64,000 nucleotides of DNA from Streptomyces sp. NBC_01485 (lineage in GTDB: Bacteria; Actinomycetota; Actinomycetes; Streptomycetales; Streptomycetaceae), in assembly GCF_036227125.1 (NCBI RefSeq), contig NZ_CP109435.1, positions 1,302,001 through 1,366,000 on the forward strand. The letters run 5' to 3'. The stretch's first letter is position 1; every line of letters begins with the position of its first letter. Made by a program: the position numbers and the translations under genes. Positions 16,749 to 26,066 of this stretch are shown here, one piece after another. The notes beneath the pieces were generated by a model that had not been told where the DNA came from, did not search any database, and saw only the letters and a program-made list of their open reading frames with translations.

Positions 16749-16946
16749 TCACTCCGGCAGTTGGCGCATCTCCAGGACCCGCAGCCCCAGCGACTGGCAG
16801 CGGGCCAGCAGCCCGAACAGGTGCGCCTCGTCGACGACGGGTCCGAACAGGACCGTCTGACCGGACATGACCACATGGTCCAGCTCCGGGAAAGCCCTGG
16901 TCAGCGCCTCCGTCATCTGTCCGTCGACGCGGATCTCGTAGCGCAT
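16749..16946 (-). CDS. Small conserved protein of unknown function
   Basis: A 65-residue protein with regular alternation of strands and helices (MRYEIRVDGQMTEAL, VVMSGQTVLFGPVVDEAHLFGLL). It looks like a small ferredoxin-like fold. ATG at 16946 is preceded by GGGAG. The longer frame upstream is low-complexity shadow. No function assigned. Confidence 0.7.
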   Translation of the reverse strand: MRYEIRVDGQMTEALTRAFPELDHVVMSGQTVLFGPVVDEAHLFGLLARCQSLGLRVLEMRQLPE

Positions 16947-17121
16947 GAGCTGCTCCCGGGATGGCCTGGGACAGGCGGACCGCGCCCTTTCCCCGCGATC
17001 CTCCACCCCGAGAGGGACGGACGGCCTCACCCCGCAGAGGTGATAGACCGCCCGGCACGCACACCCACTCGCACCACCCGCACCACCCGTACCCCCCACA
17101 CAATCCTCACCACCCGCCGCG

Positions 17122-17664
17122 TCAGTGCGTCACGAAGAGCTTGAAGAAGATGATCAGCAGACCGAGCACGAGGTTCACCGAGGCGGTGACGGCGACCAGG
17201 CGCCACGAGGCCCCGGCCCGCCGTGCCGCTGCCGCCGACCAGCCCACCTGACCCGCGACGGCGACCGCCAGCGCGAACCAGAGTGCGCCCTGCAGGTCTA
17301 GCCCGAGCAGCGGGCTGACGGCCACGGCGACGGCCGGCGGAACCGCGGCCTTGACGATCGGCCACTCGTCGCGGCACACCGCCAGCACGACCCGCCGGTC
17401 CAGGCCCCGCTGTGCCATGCGCGCCCCGAACAACTGGGCGTGCACATGCGCGATCCAGAACACGACGCTGGTGAGCATCAGCAGCAGCACGAGCTCCACG
17501 CGCGGGAACGAGCCCAGGGTTCCCACGCCGACGACCACCGAGGCGGCGAGCATGGAACCGTAGACGCCGCCGGTGTAGTCGGCGGTGGTCCGGCGCCGCG
17601 CCCACGACAGCCGAGCCGGAAAGCCCGTATGTCCTCCCCCTCGCCCTCGCCCTCGGCCGGTCAC
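17122..17664 (-). CDS. Integral membrane protein coupled to the LuxR regulator
   Basis: A 180-residue membrane protein with about four helices (MLAASVVVGVGTLG, ELVLLLMLTSVVFWIAHV, AAVPPAVAVAVSPLLG, LVAVTASVNLVLGLLIIFFKLF). Its GTG start overlaps the TGA of the upstream LuxR-type gene (GTGA), so the two are translated together. The pairing suggests the membrane protein is controlled by, or signals with, the regulator. Not assigned to a named family. Confidence 0.75.
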   Translation of the reverse strand: MTGRGRGRGGGHTGFPARLSWARRRTTADYTGGVYGSMLAASVVVGVGTLGSFPRVELVLLLMLTSVVFWIAHVHAQLFGARMAQRGLDRRVVLAVCRDEWPIVKAAVPPAVAVAVSPLLGLDLQGALWFALAVAVAGQVGWSAAAARRAGASWRLVAVTASVNLVLGLLIIFFKLFVTH

Positions 17665-20417
17665 AGCAGTTTCAGCTCGCGGGCGCGGCGCACCGCGTCG
17701 TTGCGGCGGTTGACGGCCAGTTTCCGGTAGGCGCCCTTGAGGTGGGTCTTGACCGTGTTCACCGACAGGTACAGATCGGCGGCGATCTCCTCCGTCGACA
17801 TCATCAGGGCCAGCCTGCGCACCACATCGCGTTCGCGTCCGCTCAGCTCCTCGACGACCGGGGGCGGCGGTCCGTCGGACGGCGGCGCAGCGGGGGTGAG
17901 CCAGTCCGCGGCCGGCTCTCGCCGGGGCGACGCCGTGCCCAGGAAGGGGCGGATCCACGGTCCGGCTTCGAGGAAGGGGCGGCGCAGCCCGTCGCGCCGT
18001 GCCTCGCGCAGCGCCAGGGCGACGAGCCGACGCGAGCCGGCCGTGTCCCCCGTCTCCTCCGCCGCCTGCGCGCGCACCAGCGTGGCCCGGACGGTCACGG
18101 CGGGTCCGGCGCGGCCCTCGGCGCGCACGCCGTCGAGCAGGTCGACCGCCGCCCCGGGCCTGCCTGCGGCGAGCTGGGCCCGCGCCGCCGCCACCGCGTA
18201 CTCCGGCTGCTCGCCGGGCAGCGCCCGAAGCGCCTCGACGGCGCTCTCCGGTCGGCCCTCGGCCAGATGCGCGGCGGAGACGACGAGCGCCGTCTGCCCC
18301 TCCGCCCAGGGGGAGACCACGGCGGCGCGGACGGCCCGTTCCGCCGCGGCGAGCGCGGCGTGCGGGTCGCCGCGGGCCAGACACAGGCGGGCGGTGGCGA
18401 TGGCGCGGCCCGCCTCCATGACCGGGTCCCGCAGCGCGGGGTGCGACCTGACCGCCTCGTCGAGGAGGACCTGCGCCCGGCCCAGCTCGTCGCGGTCCAC
18501 GGCGACGGCGGCCAGCACCAGCCGTGCCATACCGGAACCGGAGGGCTGGGCCAGGCCGTAGCGCTCCGTCTCGGTCAGCGCGGCCCGCGCCTTGCGCTCC
18601 GCGCGGCCGGGCCAGCCGTTCAGATGGTCGATCAGCGCCAGCCGGCCGAGCGAGTCCTCGCGGGCGAGCGCCGTCGACGCTCCCGCCGAGGCCTTCGCCA
18701 CCCTCGACAGGGCGGCACTCGCCTCGTCGAACCGCCCGGCCCACAGCCGCGCCGAGCCCAGGTGGGCCATCAGGAGGGCGGTGAGTTCGGGATGCCGCTC
18801 CAGCAGCATGGCGGGAACCTGGCCGTACAGCGTCTCGGCCGCCGCCGCGGCCAGCTCCGCCCGGCCGGGCGCACCGGTCAGCCGACCGGCCAGCGCCTCC
18901 AGCAGCGCACAGCTCAACCGGGCCGCCACACGACCGGCCGCCTCGCCCTCCGCGGTCAAAGCCAACTCCCCTGCCGTGAAAGCCACTTCGCCCGCCGACA
19001 GACCCGGTTCGGCCGTCAGGCCCAGCTCTGCCGTCAGGCTCTGCTCCGCGTGGCGCAGATGGGTCAGGCCGCGGTCGAGGTCGTGCCGGGACAGCTCGCG
19101 GGCGGCGCGGACGAGGTCCGTGGCGGGGCTCGTGGCCTCCGGACCCATCCGGGAGAAGAGGTCGGCGAGTTCGTCGGAGCGCAGGCCGGTGAAGAGCCAG
19201 CCGATGGCGAGGTCGTCGACCAGGGCGTCGGCCGTGAACTCCCAGTCACCGGCGGCGGCCCCGTGCCCCAGCGTCTCCGTGAGGGATCCGGAGCCCCGCA
19301 GCCACTGCGCGGCCCGCCGGTTCAGTTCGGGTTCCAGGCCCGGCGTGCGCACCCGCAGAAGGGCCCGGAGGATCTCGCCGAACAGCGGGTGGAGGCGGTA
19401 CCAGTCCTGCTCGAGGTGCTCGACGAACGCGTTGTCGCGGTGCAGTCCGGCCAGAATGGGCCCGGCGTCGGCGCGCCCGGTGAGCGCGTCCACCAGCCCG
19501 GGGCAGAACCGGTCGAGGACACTGACCCGCAGCAGGACGTCCTGCGTCTCGGGAGGCTGCCGCCTGAGCACCTCCGCGAGCAGGAAGTCGGCGACCGTGG
19601 TGCGGTCGGCCTCGAACTCCTTCAGGTACGTCTCCGGATCCGGGCTCTCCCGCGCGGCGAGGGCGCACAGCCGCAGGCCGGCGGCCCAGCCCCGGGTGCG
19701 TTCCACGAGCCCCCGCGTCGCGTGCGCCGGGAGCCGCAGGCCGTGCAGGTCCAGCAGCTCGGCCGCTTCCTCGCAGGTGAAGGCCAGTTCCGCGGCCCGG
19801 ATCTCCGTGAGGTCGCCGGCCGCCCGGTACCGGTGCAGCGGCAGCAGCGGTTCGGTACGGCTGACGAGGATCAGGCGCAGGCCCGCACCGGCGTGGTGCA
19901 GGACGAACTCCAGTTGCTCCGCGATCGCCGGGTCGGTCACCCGGTCGTACTCGTCGAGCACCACGGTCACGGGCCGGTCCCGGGCGCACAGCGCGGCGGC
20001 GAGCCGCGCCAGCAGCGTCGGAGGCACACGGCTCGCGTCCGCGGGGCAGCCGATCTCCGCGGGCAGGGACACCCCGGCGGCACGCAGGGCCTGGAGCAGG
20101 TACGCCCACAGCATGCCGGGGCCCTGGCCCGCCGCGTCGGTGGTGAGCCAGGCGACGGGCCCCTCGCGTCCTGCGGCCCAGTCGGCGACCAGCAGCGTCT
20201 TGCCCGCGCCCGCCGAGCCGTTGACCATGGTCAGCGGCGTGCGCAGCGCCTGGTCGAGGTGCCTGACCAGCCGCTCACGGCGCAGGAAGGTCACCGGTCG
20301 GGCCGGTACGGCGAACCGGGTGCGCAGAAACGGATCGCCCTGGGGATCGGCGTACGCGGCCGGCGCTGCCGCCGTCGGCTGCGAGCCGTTCTCCTCAAGG
20401 TCGGGCATGGCGCTCAC
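17661..20417 (-). CDS. Large LuxR-family transcriptional regulator with ATPase domain (MalT/LAL-like)
   Basis: A 918-residue regulator of the MalT/LAL type. An N-terminal P-loop ATPase has Walker A NGSAGAGKT (66-74) and Walker B VTVVLDEYD (about 150). A long central helical repeat region rich in Ala, Leu and Arg is a TPR-like sensor. The C-terminal LuxR helix-turn-helix covers the last 62 residues (SGRERDVVRRLALMMSTEEIA, then VNTVKTHLKGAYRKL). It should bind ATP and an inducer and then activate transcription. It is coupled to a downstream membrane protein and divergent from phzF-like, across a region with repeated ACCGTGGT boxes. GTG at 20417 or ATG at 20408 could start it. Confidence 0.93.
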   Translation of the reverse strand: MSAMPDLEENGSQPTAAAPAAYADPQGDPFLRTRFAVPARPVTFLRRERLVRHLDQALRTPLTMVNGSAGAGKTLLVADWAAGREGPVAWLTTDAAGQGPGMLWAYLLQALRAAGVSLPAEIGCPADASRVPPTLLARLAAALCARDRPVTVVLDEYDRVTDPAIAEQLEFVLHHAGAGLRLILVSRTEPLLPLHRYRAAGDLTEIRAAELAFTCEEAAELLDLHGLRLPAHATRGLVERTRGWAAGLRLCALAARESPDPETYLKEFEADRTTVADFLLAEVLRRQPPETQDVLLRVSVLDRFCPGLVDALTGRADAGPILAGLHRDNAFVEHLEQDWYRLHPLFGEILRALLRVRTPGLEPELNRRAAQWLRGSGSLTETLGHGAAAGDWEFTADALVDDLAIGWLFTGLRSDELADLFSRMGPEATSPATDLVRAARELSRHDLDRGLTHLRHAEQSLTAELGLTAEPGLSAGEVAFTAGELALTAEGEAAGRVAARLSCALLEALAGRLTGAPGRAELAAAAAETLYGQVPAMLLERHPELTALLMAHLGSARLWAGRFDEASAALSRVAKASAGASTALAREDSLGRLALIDHLNGWPGRAERKARAALTETERYGLAQPSGSGMARLVLAAVAVDRDELGRAQVLLDEAVRSHPALRDPVMEAGRAIATARLCLARGDPHAALAAAERAVRAAVVSPWAEGQTALVVSAAHLAEGRPESAVEALRALPGEQPEYAVAAARAQLAAGRPGAAVDLLDGVRAEGRAGPAVTVRATLVRAQAAEETGDTAGSRRLVALALREARRDGLRRPFLEAGPWIRPFLGTASPRREPAADWLTPAAPPSDGPPPPVVEELSGRERDVVRRLALMMSTEEIAADLYLSVNTVKTHLKGAYRKLAVNRRNDAVRRARELKLL

Positions 20418-20506
20418 CGCCCCTGGTCGTCAGGTCATGGGTAGCGCTCCCTCCTGGGATCAGGATCCCAGGGTTGCGCTTCGGGCGCGCTGCGAGCGGG
20501 CCGCCC

Positions 20507-20571
20507 ACCGTGGTCCAGCCCGCCCACCACGGTTCGGCCCGCCCTCACCGGCCTGGCCCGCCCACCGTGGT
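20507..20571. promoter_or_regulatory. ACCGTGGT/ACCACGGT boxes between the LuxR and PhzF genes
   Basis: ACCGTGGT (20507-20514) and ACCACGGT (20526-20533) form an inverted repeat, and ACCGTGGT recurs at 20564-20571. Each box lies in a repeated GCCCGCCCACC context. The boxes lie in the 230-base divergent gap and may be the LuxR-type regulator's binding sites. Confidence 0.4.
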
Positions 20572-20649
20572 GCGGCCCGGCGGAAACGGGGCCAGGACTC
20601 CCGGATCGGCCTTGGCCGACGACTCCGCCCACCCCCTACCGTCACCGGC

Positions 20650-21459
20650 ATGCGCATTCGAATCGTCGACGCCTTCACCGACCGCCCGTTCGCCGGCAAC
20701 CCGGCCGGGGTCCTGCTCCTGGACGCCTTCCCGGACGACGGCCGGCTCCAGAACGTCGCCCTGGAGGTCAACCACGCCGAGACGGCGTTCGCCCACCCGC
20801 TCCCCGAAGGCGGCACGGCGGACTGGGCGCTGCGCTGGTTCACGCCGGTCGCCGAGGTCGACATGTGCGGCCACGCCACGCTCGCCACGGCCCACGTCCT
20901 GCACACCACGGGCGCCCACGAGGGCCCGGTGCGTTTCGCCACCCGCAGCGGTGTCCTCGTCGCGACGCCCGCCGAAGACGGCTCGATCACCCTGGACTTC
21001 CCGACCGCCCCGCTGACCAGGGTCGAGATCCCGGCCGGGGTCGCCGAGGCCCTGGGCGCCGAGCCGCTCGGCTGCTTCGACACCGGCCCGCACGTCGGCG
21101 ACCTGCTGGTCGAGCTCGCCGACGAGCGGACCGTCCACGCCCTGCGGCCGGACCACAGGGCCCTGGGCGCCTACTCCCGCCGCGGCGTCATCGCCACCGC
21201 CCGCGCCGAGAACCCGGACCTGGGCCACGACTTCGTCTCCCGCTGCTTCTTCCCGAACGTCGGCATCGACGAGGACCCGGTGACGGGCAGCGCCCACACC
21301 GCCCTGGCGCCCTACTGGTCCGAGCGTCTCGGCCGCACCACCCTGACCGGCCTGCAGGCCTCACCGCGCGCCGGCCGCGTCCGCACCGAACTGCGCGGCG
21401 ACCGCACCCTGCTGACCGGCCGCGCGGTCACCGTCATCGAGGGCGAGCTGCTCGCCTAG
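20650..21459 (+). CDS. PhzF family isomerase/epimerase
   Basis: A 269-residue protein of the PhzF family, which folds like diaminopimelate epimerase and isomerises small acids. The N-terminal half has DAFTDRPFAGNPAGV and the presumed catalytic Glu44 (NHAETAF). The C-terminal half has the family signature DEDPVTGSAH near residue 207. No phenazine genes are nearby, so PhzF here is a family label, not a pathway assignment. It is divergent from the large LuxR regulator. Confidence 0.9.
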   Translation: MRIRIVDAFTDRPFAGNPAGVLLLDAFPDDGRLQNVALEVNHAETAFAHPLPEGGTADWALRWFTPVAEVDMCGHATLATAHVLHTTGAHEGPVRFATRSGVLVATPAEDGSITLDFPTAPLTRVEIPAGVAEALGAEPLGCFDTGPHVGDLLVELADERTVHALRPDHRALGAYSRRGVIATARAENPDLGHDFVSRCFFPNVGIDEDPVTGSAHTALAPYWSERLGRTTLTGLQASPRAGRVRTELRGDRTLLTGRAVTVIEGELLA

Positions 21460-21523
21460 CCAATGCCTGGCCACGCGCACCGGCAGGTACGCGCACCGGC
21501 GAAGGTGGGGTGGCTGGGGCGGC

Positions 21524-22303
21524 TCACGCCGTCGGCAGCCACCCCACCTTCCCCGCCAGCAGCGCGTATCCCACGAAGGCCCCGATGTCGAGCAGGGAGT
21601 GCGCCACCACCAGGGGGCCCACCCGGCCCCAGCGCCGGTAGAGGTAGACGAACACCACGCCCATCACCATGTTGCCGATGAAGCCGCCGACGCCCTGGTA
21701 GAGGTGGTACGAGCCGCGCAGCACCGAACTGGCGACCAGCGCGGTGCCCGGCGTCCAGCCCAACTGGCCGAGCCGGCGCAGCAGATAGCCGACGACGATG
21801 ACCTCTTCGAGGATCGCGTTCTGCAGCGCGGACATGACCAGCACCGGGTACTTCCAGCACACGTCGGGCAGCGCCTCCGGCACCACCGTGAGGTTGAAGC
21901 CGAGGCCTCGGGCCGCCAGGTAGAAGGCGATGCCGGTGCTGCCGATCACCGCCGCGATCGCCGCGCCGCGGCCGAGGTCAGGCCAGGGCCGGGTGCGGTC
22001 GAAGCCCAGCGTCCGCAGGCCCTGTCCCTCGCGCAGCAGGAAGTGCGCGACGAGGGCGACCGGGACGAGGGCCGCGGTGATCCCGAAGAGCTGCCAGGCG
22101 AGATCGAGCCACGGACGGCCGGGCGCGGCCGAGGCGTTGAGGGTCGCCGCCTGGTCCTTCAGGCCTCCCGGCTTGGTGACCGATCCGACAAAACTGATCA
22201 GCGCGGACACACCGCTCGCACCGAGCGAAAGCCCCAGAACGAGCAGTGTCTCGTCCCGGAAAATCCGCCGCGAGAGCCGTTCCCGCGGAAATGAATCAGC
22301 CAC
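21524..22303 (-). CDS. CPBP family intramembrane metalloprotease
   Basis: A 259-residue membrane protein with several helices and the CPBP (Abi/CAAX protease-like) signatures: EEVIVVGYLLR with the Glu-Glu pair, then RGSYHLYQG and AHSLLD with the metal-binding His residues. Bacterial members process membrane peptides or protect against bacteriocins. The GTG at 22303 is taken as the start; a longer frame adds 29 unlikely residues. Confidence 0.87.
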   Translation of the reverse strand: MADSFPRERLSRRIFRDETLLVLGLSLGASGVSALISFVGSVTKPGGLKDQAATLNASAAPGRPWLDLAWQLFGITAALVPVALVAHFLLREGQGLRTLGFDRTRPWPDLGRGAAIAAVIGSTGIAFYLAARGLGFNLTVVPEALPDVCWKYPVLVMSALQNAILEEVIVVGYLLRRLGQLGWTPGTALVASSVLRGSYHLYQGVGGFIGNMVMGVVFVYLYRRWGRVGPLVVAHSLLDIGAFVGYALLAGKVGWLPTA

Positions 22304-22525
22304 GTACCCCGCCTCCACCTGCACACATGCCTCCAGTTGCGTAAACCCGCCGCATCCCCACCCCTGCCTCGCCAAAATCATGCGTGACAAGCCGTCGGGG
22401 GGACGGGCGCCGTACGGGACGTACCTCCCCCTTCGCCCGCCGCGCGGCTGCCGTGCGGCGGAATTCCGCCATGGAGGACGACGAGACCACAGGACGACAG
22501 GTCGACAGGGAGGGCACCACCGCCA

Positions 22526-22740
22526 TGGGACGTCACAGCTTGCCCGATCAGTACGGGGCTGGCGGCAGCGACCCCCGCCCTCACGGGCGAGGACCCGGAC
22601 GCGCAGGTGTGGGTGCCGGACTCCGCTGGGCCGAGGCTTCAGGGGACGAGCGCCGACCTTTCAGGGCCGCGGGAAACTATGCAGGCCGCAAACCGCCCCG
22701 CACCCCAACCCACCCAGGGCACAGGAGCAACGCCGACTGA
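22526..22740 (+). pseudogene. Fragment with the N-terminus of a MGRHSLPD-type exported protein
   Basis: The reading MGRHSLPDQYGAGG, preceded by a ribosome-like GGGAGGG, matches the start of a Streptomyces family that normally continues with a basic patch and a transmembrane or signal helix. Here that helix is absent. The frame continues as low-complexity sequence and ends inside tandem repeats. It is best read as debris of a lost gene. Confidence 0.4.
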
Positions 22741-22912
22741 AATCCGACCCGCCCCCAACCCACCCGGACGCGCCGGGAGCAACGCCGACTCAAACCCAAC
22801 CCCCGCCCCAACCCACCCAGGGCACGGGGACCACCGCCGACTCAAAACCGACGGACACCCCAACCCACCCAGGGGCGCGGGGAACTGCGCGACCAGCCCC
22901 CACGCACCCGCA
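22706..22912. repeat. Four degenerate tandem repeats of about 52 bp
   Basis: Units start with CAACCCACCC at 22706, 22756, 22809 and 22861, spaced 50-53 bases, each followed by AGGGCACRGG-like and GCCGACT-like segments. The last unit changes into CAGGGGCGCGGGGAACTGCG, a sequence typical of short repeats scattered in Streptomyces genomes. The whole lies downstream of the GCS2 gene and has no coding features; bases 22741-22961 hold nothing else. Confidence 0.75.
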
Positions 22913-22961
22913 CACACCCACACCCCAAGGCCCCCCAAACCGAACCGCGCCCCATCACCCC

Positions 22962-24479
22962 TCACCCCAAAGGCACCACCTCAGGCACCCCCACCGGCCA
23001 CGTATGCACCGCATCCCCCGCATGCATCAGCTCCGCATACCGCCGAGTGGTCGCGGCCAGCGCCGCCTCCCGCGACAACCCCGCCTCCACCGCCCGGTGA
23101 AACGTCGCCACCTGCCACGTCGCCCCGTTGACCCGCCGCCGGCACCGCTCCTCGATGACCCCCAGATACAGATCACGATCGGCCGGCTCCACCCCCCACC
23201 CGTCCAGCCCCGCCGCGGCCAACGGCAACAGCTCGTCCCGTACGAGACTCACCGCGTCCACCTCGACCAAGCCCCCCAGCCGCCCCCGCCGCGGCCACTG
23301 CAACCGCGCGTCGATCCCGTACCTGCACGCCGCGTCGAAGTTGGCGGCCGCCGCCTCGAACGGCAGCCGCGTCCACACCGGCCGCGACTCGTCGGCCAGC
23401 GCCCGCACGACGCCGTAGTAGAACGCCGCGTTGGCGATCACGTCCGTCACCGTCGGCCCGGCGGGCAGCACACGGTTCTCCACCCGCAGGTGCGGGACAC
23501 CGTCGGCGATGCCGTAGACGGGCCGGTTCCAGCGGTAGACCGTGCCGTTGTGCAGGACGAGCTCGGCGAGCGAGGGCACCCCGCCCGCCTCCAGGACCTC
23601 CAACGGGTCCTCCTCGTCGCAGATGGGCAGCAGCGGCGGGAAGTAGCGCAGGTTCTCCTCGAACAGCTCGTACGCCGAGCTGATCCACCGCTCCCCGAAC
23701 CACGTCCGCGGCCGTACGCCCTGCGCCTGCAGTTCCGGCGGCCGGGTGTCGGTGGCCTGCTGGAACAGCGGCGGCCGCGACTCCCGCCACAGCTCGTGAC
23801 CGAACAGGAACGGCGAGTTGGCGCCGACGGCGATCTGCGCCGCGGTGACCGCCTGCGCCGCGTTCCACACCGCGGGGAAGCGGCCCGGCGTGACCTGGAG
23901 GTGCAGTTGCACGGAGGTGCAGGCCGCCTCGGGCACGATCGACTTCGAGGTGCACGACAGCCGCTCCACCCCGTCGATCTCGAGCGCGAAGTCCTCTCCC
24001 CGCGCGGCCACGATCTGGTCGTTGAGGAGGGTGTAGCGGTCGACGTCGGAAAGATTGGACGAGACCAGGTCGTCCCGGTCGAGAGTCGGCAGAATACCGA
24101 TCATCACGATTCCGGCATCGACCTCGCCCGCCTTTCGGTGGGCATATGCCAGTGACGTACGGAGTTCCTCCGCGAGCCGGTCGAATACCCGACCCCCCAA
24201 TCGGTGTGGGGCAATGTTGACTTCCAGGTTGAACATGGCGAGTTCTGTTTGGAAATCTCGGCTCGCGATCCGCTCCAGTACTTGCCCATTCAGCATTTTC
24301 GGCAGGCCGTCGGCGCCCGCGAGATTCAGCTCGATCTCGAGCCCCATGAGGTTCTTGGGGCGGTCGAAGCGCTTCTGGTCCAGGAGCCGCTCAAGCCCCG
24401 TCAGGCACCGCCGCAGCTTGGCGCGGTAGTGCTGACGATCGGACAGGTCGAACGCGCCTGCCACGACCTTCTCCCCCAT
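22962..24479 (-). CDS. Glutamate-cysteine ligase family 2 protein
   Basis: A 505-residue ATP-grasp-like carboxylate-amine ligase of the GCS2 family, which joins glutamate to an amine such as cysteine. The N-terminal LMGLEIELNLAG (45-56) carries the metal-binding Glu residues. Further family blocks are NLEVNIAPHRLGG, CTSVQLHLQVTP, GANSPFLFG and PHLRVENRVLPAGPT. Actinomycetes use mycothiol and ergothioneine rather than glutathione; no egt genes are adjacent, so the amine substrate is open. Preceded by a 630-base intergenic region. Its ATG at 24479 has an AGGGACG-like site. Confidence 0.87.
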   Translation of the reverse strand: MGEKVVAGAFDLSDRQHYRAKLRRCLTGLERLLDQKRFDRPKNLMGLEIELNLAGADGLPKMLNGQVLERIASRDFQTELAMFNLEVNIAPHRLGGRVFDRLAEELRTSLAYAHRKAGEVDAGIVMIGILPTLDRDDLVSSNLSDVDRYTLLNDQIVAARGEDFALEIDGVERLSCTSKSIVPEAACTSVQLHLQVTPGRFPAVWNAAQAVTAAQIAVGANSPFLFGHELWRESRPPLFQQATDTRPPELQAQGVRPRTWFGERWISSAYELFEENLRYFPPLLPICDEEDPLEVLEAGGVPSLAELVLHNGTVYRWNRPVYGIADGVPHLRVENRVLPAGPTVTDVIANAAFYYGVVRALADESRPVWTRLPFEAAAANFDAACRYGIDARLQWPRRGRLGGLVEVDAVSLVRDELLPLAAAGLDGWGVEPADRDLYLGVIEERCRRRVNGATWQVATFHRAVEAGLSREAALAATTRRYAELMHAGDAVHTWPVGVPEVVPLG

Positions 24480-25109
24480 GGAAGCGTCCCTCCTCGCATG
24501 GGCGGGCCGGCGATCCCGGCCGCCGGTTGTCCCGGGTCAGGTGGGATGATGCCCAGCCGGGCCGATCGATAACGTCTCTCGTCGGCCGTGCACCCGTTAC
24601 GCTGACCGAAAGCCACCGGGCGGTGACCGTTGGCACATTCGCCGGGCATGCGACCGGGTGCCCTTTCACGGAGTCGTTCCGCGAACTCGTTCCGCGAACT
24701 CGTTCCACGAGGTCGCTCGCGAACTCGGAACTCGTGAAAAACGCCGACGAGAATGGGCCGACCACTCCGCGCGAACAACCCGAGGTCATCGCGGCGCGGC
24801 CCGCTCCGAATCGGGATGTTTCACACCTATCACCGACCGAATGAACCCTTGCCGAGTGACCCGGAATCGACTAGACGAAACACAGTCCGAACACGTCTCG
24901 TATAAACTCTGCGAACAAGGCAGAGAAGGTTGGCGCCCACGGTCGAAGGAGCCTGTCGTCGAGGTGACGGCAGGCCGCTCGCGCACCCCCGCAACCCCTT
25001 GAACCCCCAGACCCCGGTCCCTGCCTCTCCGACCTCCGAGAGCTAGCTGACAGCGCCGTCCGCCCATGCCCTCGCGCCACCGTGCCTGTCGAACGAGAGG
25101 CGACCCACC
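24480..25109. other. Long intergenic region with direct repeats
   Basis: No convincing gene in 630 bases. It holds the promoter region of the GCS2 gene (left end) and of the gene at 25110 (right end; TATAAACT near 24902 could be a -10 element). Two perfect copies of CGTTCCGCGAACTCG (24675-24689 and 24688-24702), with partial copies to 24738, lie in the middle. The GC content is lower than in the flanking genes. Confidence 0.5.
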
Positions 25110-25700
25110 ATGCCTTTGCATGTCCCCCCGGCTCCAGCGCCCGCCCTGCGCTCGGTCCTCATGGCACTCGGTTCCCCCACCGCGGTCCGCGAGGCTCGTA
25201 CCCCCTCCCTGCGCACCGCGCAGGGCGACCCCACCCCCGAACTGCCGCTGCCGCTGCACGTCCTGGAGCGGATCAGCCCCGAAGGCGTGGCCGCGACCCG
25301 GCTGGCCGGCTGGCGCTTCCTGATCCGCTGCGGCGACCGCGCCGTGGCCGCGGCCGAGACCCGGCTCACCCCGGACGGCTGGGCGTTCTCGCACTTCTTC
25401 GAGGGCCCCTACATCGCCTCCACCGAACACGCCCTGCGCCAGGCCGAGTCGACCACCCGGCCGTACCAGGCGCGCCTGCTGTCGATCCCCGGGCTCTACA
25501 TGCTCACCCTCTGGCTGCACGGCGACAGCGCCTCGGACGGCACCACCGGCGTGCCCGACCCGGCCGACCTGCTGGTTCCGCTGGCCCCCGCGCCGCCCGG
25601 CATCGCCGCCCACCGACCGCACCTCGTCGCCGAGTTGCTCCCGGTGCTGACCCTCCGGGTGTCACCGGCCCCGCCCCCGCTGCTCGGCTCACCGGCCTGA
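25110..25700 (+). CDS. Conserved hypothetical protein
   Basis: A 196-residue soluble protein with no recognised domain. The core (LERISPEGVAATRLAGWRFL, GWAFSHFFEGPYIASTE, PYQARLLSIPGLYMLTLWLHG) has a regular strand-helix pattern and looks conserved, while both ends are Pro-rich. ATG at 25110 follows a GAGAGG-like site. It is a single-gene unit. No function assigned. Confidence 0.7.
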   Translation: MPLHVPPAPAPALRSVLMALGSPTAVREARTPSLRTAQGDPTPELPLPLHVLERISPEGVAATRLAGWRFLIRCGDRAVAAAETRLTPDGWAFSHFFEGPYIASTEHALRQAESTTRPYQARLLSIPGLYMLTLWLHGDSASDGTTGVPDPADLLVPLAPAPPGIAAHRPHLVAELLPVLTLRVSPAPPPLLGSPA

Positions 25701-26066
25701 CCGACCCGACCGGCCGGCCCCACACCCTCGTACCCCGTCACCGCGGCCCCGGTGGCGGGGTACGGTGCTCTCCCACGGCCCGGAACCGGCCGCGTCCCCT
25801 GCGGGCTGTCACGCCCGGACTAGCCCTATCCGACCACCAGGAACCACCCGAAGTGACAGTGCGGTTGAGATGAACCGCCCGCGCGGGTGATGCGTCATCA
25901 ACCTGTAAGGGGCGGTGCCGCCAAATACCTGCGGATCGACCTCCGTAGGGCAACACTGGGTCCGACCGACTTATCACAACGGGGGGCGGCCATGAACGAC
26001 GCTTCAAGCCGCGGGACAGACACCACAGCCATCTCACTCATCACGCCAGAGCGGAAGTTCCCATCC
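25701..26066. other. Intergenic region upstream of DUF5999 gene
   Basis: No convincing gene. An in-frame ATG at 25992 preceded by GGGGGG could extend the DUF5999 protein by 25 residues, but the family normally starts at MCQHQP. Short CGG-rich dyads are present near 25740-25760. Nothing else is recognised. Confidence 0.4.

Noticed and set aside
17742..20444. 900-residue and 955-residue plus-strand readings opposite the LuxR gene
   Set aside because: Mirror frames of the large regulator in very GC-rich DNA; no domains apart from the in-frame PhzF part at 20650-21459.
22706..22912. CRISPR array
   Set aside because: Four repeat units of 50-53 bases are degenerate and have no constant repeat with variable spacer. 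No cas operon is present.
24527..24844. 105-residue plus-strand reading in the GCS2 upstream gap
   Set aside because: No ribosome site, poor composition and overlapping direct repeats; treated as non-coding.
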